A program made the translations under genes and the position numbers. From positions 372,001 to 436,000 of the forward strand of contig NZ_CP109796.1 in NCBI RefSeq assembly GCF_038725785.1: DNA of 64,000 bases, written 5' to 3'. Every line of letters starts with the position of its first letter. Position 1 is the stretch's first letter. The DNA comes from Termitidicoccus mucosus (GTDB lineage Bacteria; Verrucomicrobiota; Verrucomicrobiia; Opitutales; Opitutaceae). Below, piece after piece: positions 46,640 through 54,587 of this stretch. The notes beneath the pieces are model-generated. The model did not search any database and was not told where the DNA came from. It saw nothing but the letters and a program-made list of their open reading frames with translations.

Positions 46640-47353
46640 GAAGGCAAAAATGTCAGGCTTTTAAACAAAAACGACAAATCAAAAGCATACATGCTTTCGT
46701 TTTTAAAATATGAGCGATATGAATCTCTTATGCACTAACCAGAACTTGTGATTCATTTGCTAGGGTAATTTTGATAGCATGAACGGCGTGAAATACGTCG
46801 ATACCTCGAACCATAAACTGATTTCCAATACTCAGACGAAAATTGTGAAAGTGAAAAGTATCTTTGCTATTTTTGTTGGCAGCTCAATATAAATTTAATC
46901 ACGTGTTTTCACAATAATGAACGAGCGCAACAGGCAGCCCGTGAATAGCGCGACGTCGATTACGTGATTGCTCCGCTTGGGCAAGAGCTGCGCAGCCAAG
47001 CTTACGCTTGCTGTAGTTGCTGCACAAACATTTTGCCGTCGCTTGTCCACTACCATAGCCAATTTGAAAAGCTTAAAACAGCATTTTCCTGTTTTCCCGC
47101 TTTTCTCCAATCCCGCGCGTGGGTTATGCGCTAAGTTGCCCAAAAACATGTTTTTGGCTTCACTTTTCAACGCGCATATGTTCTTATCTGCATTTTCTAA
47201 ACCATTAACAATCAATTAAGTACCGATTATTCGTCAACTTAGCTATTTGTCAGGAAGCGGTTCAAGCTCCTCGGTTCGCGCCATCCACTCAGCAAGGAAT
47301 TGCATCGCCGCTTCAGTATGGCAGCAAATCCGTAAGTCCAATTCGTTTCGACC
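46640..47353. other. AT-rich intergenic stretch without a recognisable gene
   Basis: About 700 bases between the GH2 promoter and the broken methyltransferase. The first 250 bases are AT-rich with scattered stops. Open frames of 80-106 codons exist on both strands (46895-47215 minus, 46968-47219 plus), but neither has a recognisable domain or ribosome site. Around 46976-47012 there are inverted segments (GCTTGG with CCAAGC, GCAAG with CTTGC). This is the seam between the pectin locus and the downstream element and may hold decayed mobile DNA. Confidence 0.4.
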
Positions 47354-47957
47354 ATGGACGCTGACTACTGGAATGAACGCTACGCCGCCGCCGGGCATTT
47401 CTACGGCACGGAGCCCAACGGTTTTCTCGCCGCAATGGCGTCGCTAATTCCAGACGGTCCGGTACTCTGCTTGGCCGAGGGCAAGGGACGTAACGCTGTC
47501 CATCTCGCCACGCTCGGGCATCGTGTGACCGCGGTGGATCAATCCTCCGTCGATCTGGACAAGGCACAACGGCTCGCCGCAACGCGCGGTGTGACGCTGG
47601 AAATCGTCGTCGCCGATCTCGCCACCTATCCGATCTCCCCGGGCAGATGGGCCGGCATTATCTCGGTCTTTGCCCACCTGCCATCGGCCGTTGCGCCGTA
47701 ACCTCCACGCTGCAGTCGTGCATGGGCTGAAGCCGGGCGGCATTTTCATTCTGGAAGCCTACACGCCCGCCCAGTTGGCCTTCAATACCGGTGGGCCGAA
47801 GGACCTCGTGCTGCTTATGCAGCTTGACGATCTCCACACTGAGCTCGCTGGTCTGAACCTTCTCGTCGCTCGGGAGATCGAACGCGACGTGGTGGAAGGC
47901 TCCGGCCACCGCGGCCGGGCCGTGGTTCAGGTCGTGGGACGCAAACCCCAAAAGTAG
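47354..47957 (+). pseudogene. Class I SAM-dependent methyltransferase, broken by a single-base frameshift
   Basis: The first frame (47354-47701) encodes MDADYWNERYAAAGHFYG, the SAM-binding motif VLCLAEGKGRNAVHLA and the acidic loop VTAVDQSS, then stops after FAHLPSAVAP. The remaining family sequence (RRNLHAAVVHGLKPGGIFILEAYTPAQLA to VVGRKPQK) continues at once in the +1 frame to 47957. Deleting one T at 47691/47692 restores a continuous protein of about 200 residues of the TehB/tellurite-resistance-like methyltransferase type. Either a true pseudogene or a sequencing error; both halves are otherwise intact, which points to a recent event. Confidence 0.8.
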
Positions 47958-48312
47958 CCACTATCTTGCAGGGGCTTGCCGCCAAATCAGTCCATGTGGT
48001 CTACGTATAGGTTGGGAGGACTGTTCCGTTCTCTCTCGACGACCCCGCTTGACGACTTTGCTAGGCTGGTGTTCTGGTATGCACACAACCATTCATAACA
48101 GCCTGCAATTTTGCCATGTGCGCGTCCGATATCGTCTCACGCATGTGTTAAACGGCTCGCACTGGAGCAAGGGCGTCTATTCACCCCCTCAAAATTTTTC
48201 GCCATCGCACACCGCAGTTGCTAGCGCCCGGCGTTTTTATTCAACCGCCCAAGAAGGGGGCGCTGCGAAAAATACTACCAATGATTCCTTTGCTCGCGTG
48301 TTTCCCCGTGTT
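47958..48312. other. Intergenic region upstream of the zinc-binding protein gene
   Basis: 355 bases. An open frame runs from 48049 into the downstream gene, but its composition before the signal peptide is untypical and it is not counted as coding. No clear Zur-type palindrome, RNA gene or terminator was found. Confidence 0.4.
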
Positions 48313-49293
48313 ATGAAACGTGTCCACAATCTGTTATTTCTGCTGTTCTTGTCGTGCTTTGTCGCCGCTGAATCGGCGACGCAGGATACAAACTCCACAC
48401 TGCATGTAGTGGCTCTAAGCACGGTGCTGACCGAGGTGGCTCGTGAGGTCGGCGGGGATCGGGTTCAAGTCATCGGACTCGTCCAGCCAGGCGTTGATCC
48501 GCACGGATTCGATCCGTCCGCGGCGGATGTGCGCAAGCTTGAGGAGGCGGACATTGCGTTCGCATCGGGCCTCAATCTCGAAAGCTATCTTGACCGGGTC
48601 GCAATCGCCACCGCCGGGAAAACGAACATTGTCAGGATTGGTGAGGCGCTGCCGTTTATCCGCATGTCTGCCGATGATGATGCCACCCCCAATGCCATGC
48701 ATGGTCATCATCATGGCGGCCATGCGAATGGGAAAGGCGAACGGGAACCGGATCCGCATTGGTGGCACAGCATCGATAACATGATACACGCCACCGGTCT
48801 GGTGCGCGCCGAATACACGCGACAGCGGCCGGCGTGGGGCGAGGATTTCTCGCGCAACGCCAAGCTGTATCAGCAGCGGCTGACTGCGCTTAAGGAATGG
48901 GGGGCCAGCCAGATGTCCACGTTGCCAGCGTCGTCTCGGCATTTTGTGTCCTCACACGATGCTTTTGGTTATCTCGCCCACGATTATGGTCTTGCCGTGC
49001 ATTCTATCAGCGGCCTCTCCACCGAAAGCGAACCGGATGCCAGACGCATGACGGAACTCGTCAACTTGATCCGGCGCGAACACATCCGCGCCATTTTCGC
49101 GGAAGAGAGCGCCAATTCCCGTCTCCTCCAAAATCTTGCGCGTGAAACGGGAGTGCGTATCGGCGGTGCCCTCTATGCGGACGGCCTCGGACCTGCCGAC
49201 AGCGATGCCGCGACCTACGGCGCGATGTATCGCCACAATGTCCGCACGATCGTAGAATCCCTGCGTTCTCCGTCCGACGACACATCGAAATAA
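48313..49293 (+). CDS. Zinc/manganese ABC transporter substrate-binding protein (ZnuA/TroA family), orphan
   Basis: 326 residues from the ATG at 48313 that begins a signal peptide (LLFLLFLSCFVAAESA). Cluster A-1 (TroA/ZnuA) metal-binding protein: VVALSTVLTEVAREVGG, the first ligand in LVQPGVDPHGFDPS, a His-rich loop HGHHHGGH around residue 135, DPHWWHS, SHDAFGYLAHDYGL, and a C-terminal FAEESANSRLLQNLARETG with YADGLG. Delivers Zn2+ or Mn2+ to an inner-membrane ABC permease. No permease or ATPase gene is adjacent, so it works with a distant transporter or is a leftover. Confidence 0.87.
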   Translation: MKRVHNLLFLLFLSCFVAAESATQDTNSTLHVVALSTVLTEVAREVGGDRVQVIGLVQPGVDPHGFDPSAADVRKLEEADIAFASGLNLESYLDRVAIATAGKTNIVRIGEALPFIRMSADDDATPNAMHGHHHGGHANGKGEREPDPHWWHSIDNMIHATGLVRAEYTRQRPAWGEDFSRNAKLYQQRLTALKEWGASQMSTLPASSRHFVSSHDAFGYLAHDYGLAVHSISGLSTESEPDARRMTELVNLIRREHIRAIFAEESANSRLLQNLARETGVRIGGALYADGLGPADSDAATYGAMYRHNVRTIVESLRSPSDDTSK

Positions 49294-49670
49294 AAACGCG
49301 ATATGCGTCAGTCTTCGGATGCGACCGGTTTTTCTGCTCCGCCAAGAGCGTTGTGCAGCGGAAGACTCATGAGCCGACAGTGACGATATCGGCGACGAGA
49401 TGCGCCGCGAATGCGCGAGCCTCCCGGCAATGGTCTTATTATGATGAAAAGGCGAAAAGCGCGCATCGCAAGCGGACATCACGGAGGCGCTCCACTTGGT
49501 TGCGGCTTTGCCTATCGTAACTGACGATGAAGCCGCCCAGCGGGCGGCCAATGACACGGACGCACTGGCCTCGCGAAAGCCGCCAAGGCGGCCGGCGTTG
49601 CTATTTTCTCATGATTCGCGGGGCTTCCAACGCAGCTCGAAATGTTTGGCTTCAACTCGGAAAAGGCAAC
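49294..49670. other. Non-coding or decayed region between ZnuA-like and AAA+ genes
   Basis: 377 bases with no intact gene. Short plus-strand pieces in different frames look protein-like (SQADITEALHLVAALPIVTDDEAAQ, then LAKAAKAAGVAIFS before a stop near 49615), weakly reminiscent of the helical tail of carboxymuconolactone-decarboxylase/AhpD-like proteins. If real, this is a frameshifted remnant; the assignment is weak. No terminator hairpin with a T-tract was seen. Confidence 0.25.
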
Positions 49671-50576
49671 TCAGGACGGGATTAGGCATAATCGACGCCC
49701 TTGCTGATTCACTGAGATTTTTCCACTTCCAATCCCATAAGAAAATAGCGCCTCGGCCACCGCGTCCTGCAGGTTGCGCTCAATCGTCTGCCGCAGGGGG
49801 CGCGCGCCTAGGTGGGGATGAAATCCCTCGCGCATCAGAAATTCCAACGCCTCCCGGGAGACCTCCAGGTCGAATCCGACGGACCGCAGGCGGTTGACTT
49901 CGGCCGCGAGGTGCAATGCGGCGATTTCCCGCTGCACGTCGGGCGTCAATCGTCCGAAAACGAACTTGTCCGGAATCCGGGCAAGGATTTCGGGACGCAG
50001 GGATTCGGCCACGCGCCGCAGCACGGCCTGTTCAATGCTGGTGAGGCTCGATCGGACCATGCGCATCGCTTCCGCCGCGCCGAGATTCGAGGTGAAGGCG
50101 ATGTAGTCATTGCGGAACGAAACCACTTGTCCGGTGGCCAGCGTGAGGTGCCCGGGTTCCAGCATCTGAATGAACAGATCGAAAACCTTGGGGTGGGCCT
50201 TTTCCAACTCGTCGAAGAGCCAGATGCGGCGCTCTGCTCCGTGCGCCGCCCGGCCAATCGCGCCGCCTTCCGAGCCATCGGCTCCCAGCAGGCGTTCGAT
50301 CGCATCCGGGCGCTGATACTCGGAAAGGTCGAACCTCCGCACCGAATTCTCTCCGAAGAGATAGTGGCCCACCAGTAAAACCGACTCCGTTTTACCGGTC
50401 CCCGTCGGGCCAACGGCGAGAAAAATACCCCGCGGCCGATCTGTCCGCGTCAGGCCAAGTTCGCCACGAACGAACACCGCAGCCAATCTCGGCAACACGT
50501 GATCCTGTCCACGCAAATGCGCGCGGAGATGCCCCTCAATTCCTTGGAGCCGGAGGAGCTGTTCACGATTTGCCAT
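49671..50576 (-). CDS. Clp/ClpB D2-type AAA+ ATPase, stand-alone
   Basis: 301 residues. A single AAA+ module of the Clp D2 class: Walker A GPTGTGKTES (Lys62), Walker B IWLFDELEKAHP (Asp122-Glu123), sensor 1 around Asn165 in FTSNLGAAEA, and a ClpB D2-small domain with HPHLGARPLRQTIERNLQDAVAEAL. It lacks the N domain, D1 and coiled-coil middle domain of ClpB (about 860 residues), so it is not a general disaggregase. It overlaps the upstream regulator gene by 14 nt and is divergent from the VirB cluster, suggesting a dedicated assembly, unfolding or substrate-handling ATPase for the secretion system. No VirB11 was found in the window; AAA+ is a different family and should not be taken as its equivalent without test. 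Confidence 0.85.
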   Translation of the reverse strand: MANREQLLRLQGIEGHLRAHLRGQDHVLPRLAAVFVRGELGLTRTDRPRGIFLAVGPTGTGKTESVLLVGHYLFGENSVRRFDLSEYQRPDAIERLLGADGSEGGAIGRAAHGAERRIWLFDELEKAHPKVFDLFIQMLEPGHLTLATGQVVSFRNDYIAFTSNLGAAEAMRMVRSSLTSIEQAVLRRVAESLRPEILARIPDKFVFGRLTPDVQREIAALHLAAEVNRLRSVGFDLEVSREALEFLMREGFHPHLGARPLRQTIERNLQDAVAEALFSYGIGSGKISVNQQGRRLCLIPS

Positions 50577-51033
50577 GCCGTTTCGGTTTGACCGCCGACT
50601 TGGTGCGTGGGCGCCGCGGAAAATCCCTCAAAAATTTCTTTACCGCTGGAGCCCACGACGCCGGTTTGGGTGCGGCACGCAGAATCGCGCGGACGACGTA
50701 GGCGCGATTGGCAATGATGTTTTTGTCCGCAAGGTCCGTGATCACCCGATCGAGCTTCTCGATCAAACGGGGAGGCAGATCCACTGTGGGAATGTCTGCG
50801 ATATTGTCGGTTTCGCGCGGACCGGTCTTGGCCGCATAGTCGCGATGGAGCAAGACGGCGGCCGCGAACATCTCGGTTTCGGAGGTGAGCTCAATCAAGG
50901 CCCGAATGACCGTGCCACGACGGACGGACGCACCCAGGCGTCGCAACCCGAGCGTCTGGGCGTTCAGCGCTTCCACGTCGGAAGGGTAGAACGAGAAGCT
51001 GACTTTGACCGGGATCGAGGTGTCGGAACTCAT
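50563..51033 (-). CDS. Putative ribbon-helix-helix-like regulator of the transfer cluster
   Basis: 156 residues from the ATG at 51033; the longer frame from 51069 begins inside the operator repeat. No signal or membrane segment. Two short segments look like RHH or related small DNA-binding units: VKVSFSFYPSDVEALNAQTLGLRRLG with ASVRRGTVIRALIELT, and VDLPPRLIEKLDRVITDLADKNIIANRAYVVRAILRAA. The C-terminus is strongly basic (RRPRTKSAVKPKRHGKS). Its promoter contains tandem inverted copies of ACCCATAAA, the kind of array RHH proteins bind, so autoregulation and repression of the divergent virB genes is likely. It overlaps the AAA+ gene. Confidence 0.6.
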   Translation of the reverse strand: MSSDTSIPVKVSFSFYPSDVEALNAQTLGLRRLGASVRRGTVIRALIELTSETEMFAAAVLLHRDYAAKTGPRETDNIADIPTVDLPPRLIEKLDRVITDLADKNIIANRAYVVRAILRAAPKPASWAPAVKKFLRDFPRRPRTKSAVKPKRHGKS

Positions 51034-51037
51034 ATTT

Positions 51038-51098
51038 AACCCATAAACCCATAAAATAAGCGTTGACAAGCGGCAATTTTATTATGGGTTTATGGGTT
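51038..51098. promoter_or_regulatory. Divergent operator: two inverted pairs of ACCCATAAA repeats
   Basis: Left arm 51038-51058 holds two tandem copies of ACCCATAAA; right arm 51080-51098 holds two tandem copies of the reverse complement (TTATGGGT). The arms flank a 21-nt centre containing TTGACA (51063-51068), a possible -35 box for the rightward transcript. The whole gap between the divergent regulator (51033) and VirB2 (51100) starts is occupied, so a protein bound here would control both directions. Confidence 0.7.
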
Positions 51099-51099
51099 A

Positions 51100-51399
51100 A
51101 TGATACTGTTTCCCTCATCTTCTGCCACGGTCTCGGCGCTTGTGCTTCCTTCGCCGCTTTTCGTGCAGATCCAGCAGCTCAAAGACGGCTTCGGCTTGGC
51201 CCTCGCCGTTCTCTTCATGTTCGGTTTTTTCTGGGGAGTGATTAAAATCTGGTCGGGGGCCAACGCCATCAGCAAAGGCGATCCCGACGGCAAGGCCGGC
51301 ATCGTGGCCGGCATCATCATCGCGGCGGCAGCCACGATCATGGCCGCTCTGTTCAGCATCTTCGGTCTCCAGGATGCCGTGATTACCCCTCGTTTCTGA
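51100..51399 (+). CDS. virB2: VirB2/TrbC-like pilin subunit
   Basis: 99 residues, the size of the family. Two hydrophobic helices (about 30-52, GLALAVLFMFGFFWGVIKIW, and 66-88, IVAGIIIAAAATIMAALFSIF) flank a short polar loop (SGANAISKGDPDGKAG), the standard VirB2/TrbC hairpin. It forms the conjugative pilus or T4SS inner channel. The ATG at 51100 directly abuts the operator with no leader or ribosome site, so translation may begin at an in-frame GTG near codon 15 or 22. First gene of the cluster, 2 nt before virB3. Confidence 0.78.
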   Translation: MILFPSSSATVSALVLPSPLFVQIQQLKDGFGLALAVLFMFGFFWGVIKIWSGANAISKGDPDGKAGIVAGIIIAAAATIMAALFSIFGLQDAVITPRF

Positions 51400-51401
51400 C
51401 C

Positions 51402-51725
51402 ATGGCCGATCTGCGCTACACCGAGACAAATGCAGCCGATGACTCGGCTGGACGCGTCTTTGGACTGGATGGCAACCTGTATCTGCCGGTCCTGCTCGTC
51501 GTGCTTGGCGCCCTGGCGTTGTTCGCGATTTTCACCTTGGTGCTCAAGATCGGGTTTATCCTGGCCGGCTTCATCGTCGCCGTGCCGTTGGTCGGTGTCC
51601 TGGGCTGGATCCTGTTGCTGAAACAAGGCAAGCCGGCCGGCTATGATCGAGACCTGCTGGAGCAGCTTTTGAGCGGCGGTAATTTCACGCGGATTGCTGG
51701 CGAACAGCGGAGGGTAGTGGAATGA
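51402..51725 (+). CDS. virB3: VirB3/TrbD-like T4SS membrane protein
   Basis: 107 residues, with a hydrophilic N-terminus (YTETNAADDSAGR), then two close transmembrane helices (about 28-48 LPVLLVVLGALALFAIFTLVL and 50-72 GFILAGFIVAVPLVGVLGWILLL) and a charged tail. Size, topology and place between VirB2 and VirB4 fit VirB3/TrbD, which links pilin export to VirB4. The sequence match is weak, as usual in this family. Stops in ATGA with the virB4 start. Confidence 0.65.
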   Translation: MADLRYTETNAADDSAGRVFGLDGNLYLPVLLVVLGALALFAIFTLVLKIGFILAGFIVAVPLVGVLGWILLLKQGKPAGYDRDLLEQLLSGGNFTRIAGEQRRVVE

Positions 51726-54358
51726 AGCCACATGACAAAGCCCCCAACGGAGTCTTCTGTGATGGACTGATTCTTTATGGGTTTCCCGAGCGTGGCGCGA
51801 TTGCCTCGAAGGGTTTTTGGATCGAACCGCCCGACCAAAGAGGAGCCAGCGTGGCCCGCCTCAATGCCTTTCAGGATCAGGTGCGTGCCGTTCTGGCGTT
51901 GGCCACACCCGGTCGCCGCCTGCAACTGCAATGGTCCTGTGACGCCGACTACCGGTCCGAACTGCTGGCCTATCACGATGCCACCCAGAAGGTGCCCCAT
52001 CCCGGTGTCCGCCGGGTGCGCAATGAACGTTTTATCCGCTATTGGGAGCGCATGCAGGCCCGGACGTTGCGACGGGAACGCCTCGCACTTTTTCTTTCCG
52101 TCGAGATTTCGCGGTATGCCGGCAACGTGCAAACCCCCGGCGGACTTCGGGCGCATTATGCCGCCGTGATCGGTGAATTACAGGCGCAGTTCGAGGATTT
52201 TGCCCACACCCTGCGCACCCTCTTTCAGGGTGAAACTCCGGTGACGGCAATGGGAGACGAGGAACACTGCCGCTACCTGCGTGACTTTCTCAATCCTTCC
52301 GCAACTGAACACAACGAACTTCCCATCCACTTCGATTCCGGGCTCTCGATCCAGGAACAATGCTGGTTCAGCGAAGGTGTCGGCCAGCCCGAAGGCGGCT
52401 TCGTCCTCGACGGTCAGTATCATGCCATCCTCACCCTCGACCGCTGGCCCCAGCGGACGCGGCCGGGTATCATTACTCATCTGACCGGTCTGCCGTTCCT
52501 CGATTATCGTATCACAGTCAATATTACTCCAGAGATCGCGCGCGGAGAAATCCGACGGGAGGAAAAGGCCATCGAACGGCTGGCTGGCGAGTACGCCGAC
52601 CAAAAACGGCACTCGCTCGCCGTGGCGCTGCGTAAGAAGGAGCGGAAAGTCGAGAACCTCGCCAGCGGTTTCGTCCGCCCATTCGAGGTGGGTTATATCA
52701 TCCGACTGTGGGCTCCGACCCGCGAGGCTCTGCGCGAGAAGATCACGGCTATGCAGGCGGCTATTCATGCGATGGATGGCGCGCAGTATTTCGAGTGCGC
52801 CATTCCGACGACGGCCAAGAAGCTCTTTTTCGCCTCCTGGCCGGGCTGGACTCATTCCTCCTATCGCCATCGCAACCACTACGCCGAGGACAACTACCTC
52901 GCCGACTTGCTGCCCTTTTCCGCCACTTTTACCGGCGCGCTCGCCATCGCAGAGGCGATTTACGACGGCAGCCATCAAAACCTCGTGGGCCTCGCCACTG
53001 CGGTGGGCGGTTCGCCGCAACATGCCGTGCTTCTCGGCATGACCGGCGCCGGCAAGTCGGCGGTCATGCACGACCTGCTCATGCAGACGGCAGCATTGTT
53101 TGCCTACACGGTTATCATCGAGGAAGGGCTTTCCTATCGTCCCTTCACCGAAACGCTCGGGGAAACCCCGATCATCGTCCATCCCGACGCTGCATTGACG
53201 ATCAACTACCTCGACACGCAGGGACTTCCCTTGACGCAGCTTCACCTCGCGAGCGCCGTGGCCCTGCTGTCACGGATGATCGGAGTTCCGGGAAGCGATG
53301 AGCGTCTCGCCTTGCGATCAGCCCAGCTCACCCAATACCTGCACCAGCTCTACCGCGATGCCTTCACCGAATGGGCGCGACGCCATCCGGAGCGGGCGAT
53401 GGAGGCCAGCCGGCTGGCCTGCGCGGCGCATCGCTGGCGTCTGCGCCTGCCCGCCGGCACGACTCCGCTGGATGCGTTTGTCGAACTGCGGGATCGACGG
53501 GCCGCCGGTGATGAGGAGGCGCAGCAATTCGTCGCCGACTTGAGCGAGGCGGACCTCACGCAGTTTGCCCAAGATCCGACGACGGAACGGCTGGTCGGGC
53601 AGACCGCCTGCGCGCTTTTCGCACCGGAGGATCATCCCACCCACGGTGCTCTGGTGGATTTGCTCGCCTTTGCGCGTTTCCCTGAGCACCCCAAGGAGGA
53701 AATCGACCGGCTGGCAACATTGCTTCGCGCCTGGAGCGCCGATGGCGCCTACGGCCAGCTCTTCGATGGCGTGACGAATGTTTCCTTGCGCCGCCCGGTC
53801 GCGCATTTCGAGCTTGGCTACGTGCCCGAGCAGGCCGTGGAACTCAAGGCCGCCACGGGACTCCTCATTTCCGGTTTTGCACGGCAACACATCCTGGCGC
53901 TGCCGCGTGTCCAAAGGAAACGGATCATCTTCGAGGAAGTGGCCCGTTTTCTCGACGTTCCAGGCGGAGAAACGATCGTCGCGGAAAGTTACGCCCAGCT
54001 CCGCAAGTTCAATTGTTGGGCCGTGAGCATCGTGCAGCAATACGCGCGCTTCAAAACCTCGCGCATACGACCGGCGGTGATCGGCAACGCCAAGCAATTT
54101 TTTCTCATGCGCCAATCCGACCGGGGGGACCTGTCGGACCTGGCCGCAGATCTCGCGCTGCCGGAAAGCGCCATCGACGTCATCCAACATTACCCGCTGC
54201 CCGAGCAGCTTCCCGCCGCGCAGCGCCATTCCGCGTTGTGCTATTTCGCCCCCACCTCGCAGCCGCCGCAATGCGGCACGCTGCGCCACATTGAACCTCC
54301 CGCCCAAAACACGGAGCCCGCCCATGCCATCACCTCGACTGCTGCTCTCGTTGCTTAG
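51722..54358 (+). CDS. virB4: VirB4/TrbE-family T4SS ATPase
   Basis: 878 residues, normal length. An N-terminal CagE/TrbE-like region (about 1-400) precedes a RecA-like ATPase with Walker A GMTGAGKSAVMHDL (Lys445), a Walker B-like strand in RKRIIFEEVARFLD, and motor motifs such as VQQYARFKTSRIRPAVIGN. VirB4 powers pilin extraction and substrate transfer at the base of the T4SS. It overlaps virB3 by ATGA and the following lipoprotein gene by 35 nt. This gene is the best anchor for calling the region a T4SS. Confidence 0.9.
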   Translation: MKPHDKAPNGVFCDGLILYGFPERGAIASKGFWIEPPDQRGASVARLNAFQDQVRAVLALATPGRRLQLQWSCDADYRSELLAYHDATQKVPHPGVRRVRNERFIRYWERMQARTLRRERLALFLSVEISRYAGNVQTPGGLRAHYAAVIGELQAQFEDFAHTLRTLFQGETPVTAMGDEEHCRYLRDFLNPSATEHNELPIHFDSGLSIQEQCWFSEGVGQPEGGFVLDGQYHAILTLDRWPQRTRPGIITHLTGLPFLDYRITVNITPEIARGEIRREEKAIERLAGEYADQKRHSLAVALRKKERKVENLASGFVRPFEVGYIIRLWAPTREALREKITAMQAAIHAMDGAQYFECAIPTTAKKLFFASWPGWTHSSYRHRNHYAEDNYLADLLPFSATFTGALAIAEAIYDGSHQNLVGLATAVGGSPQHAVLLGMTGAGKSAVMHDLLMQTAALFAYTVIIEEGLSYRPFTETLGETPIIVHPDAALTINYLDTQGLPLTQLHLASAVALLSRMIGVPGSDERLALRSAQLTQYLHQLYRDAFTEWARRHPERAMEASRLACAAHRWRLRLPAGTTPLDAFVELRDRRAAGDEEAQQFVADLSEADLTQFAQDPTTERLVGQTACALFAPEDHPTHGALVDLLAFARFPEHPKEEIDRLATLLRAWSADGAYGQLFDGVTNVSLRRPVAHFELGYVPEQAVELKAATGLLISGFARQHILALPRVQRKRIIFEEVARFLDVPGGETIVAESYAQLRKFNCWAVSIVQQYARFKTSRIRPAVIGNAKQFFLMRQSDRGDLSDLAADLALPESAIDVIQHYPLPEQLPAAQRHSALCYFAPTSQPPQCGTLRHIEPPAQNTEPAHAITSTAALVA

Positions 54359-54587
54359 TGTAATCCTCCTTCTCGTCGGGTGCGCTTCCGCGCCGAAGCC
54401 CTCTGCCCCCGAGAGCCCGACAGCGCAAGCCGCCAAGGCTCGTTACTGGGCGATCCAGGCCGCGCAGAAGCCCGCTCCGGTTTCTTCGGAATTCGAACTT
54501 CTGCCCATCGTCCGTCCCGAGCGAACCGTGGACGGCGTTATCGTCAACCCCTCCACGGACTATCTCCCCATTCGTCGCATCCCATGA
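54324..54587 (+). CDS. Small T4SS-associated lipoprotein
   Basis: 87 residues from the ATG at 54324 (an earlier ATG at 54291 lies inside virB4 and lacks a signal). Lipoprotein signal SLLSVILLLVGCASA with lipobox LVGC. The mature part is short with a Pro-rich segment and VSSEFELLPIVRPERTVDGVI near the end. Comparable small lipoproteins (TrbK/VirB7 types) stabilise the VirB9-VirB10 outer ring; its place between VirB4 and VirB5 fits that. Overlaps trbJ by ATGA. Confidence 0.7.
   Translation: MPSPRLLLSLLSVILLLVGCASAPKPSAPESPTAQAAKARYWAIQAAQKPAPVSSEFELLPIVRPERTVDGVIVNPSTDYLPIRRIP

Noticed and set aside
47670-47957. Independent small gene of 95 residues
   Set aside because: Its sequence after the first few residues is the C-terminal half of the methyltransferase whose N-terminal half ends just before it in another frame.
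48049-48312. N-terminal extension of the zinc-binding protein
   Set aside because: The extra 88 residues have no recognisable structure and precede a standard signal peptide that must be at the N-terminus.
49496-49897. Plus-strand gene overlapping the AAA+ gene end
   Set aside because: Its second half is antisense to the AAA+ C-terminal domain and the first half shows frame-jumping remnants only.
49671-50576. VirB11-type transfer ATPase
   Set aside because: Walker and small-domain motifs (DELEKAHP, GARPL) are those of Clp D2 AAA+ proteins, not of the VirB11/PulE family.
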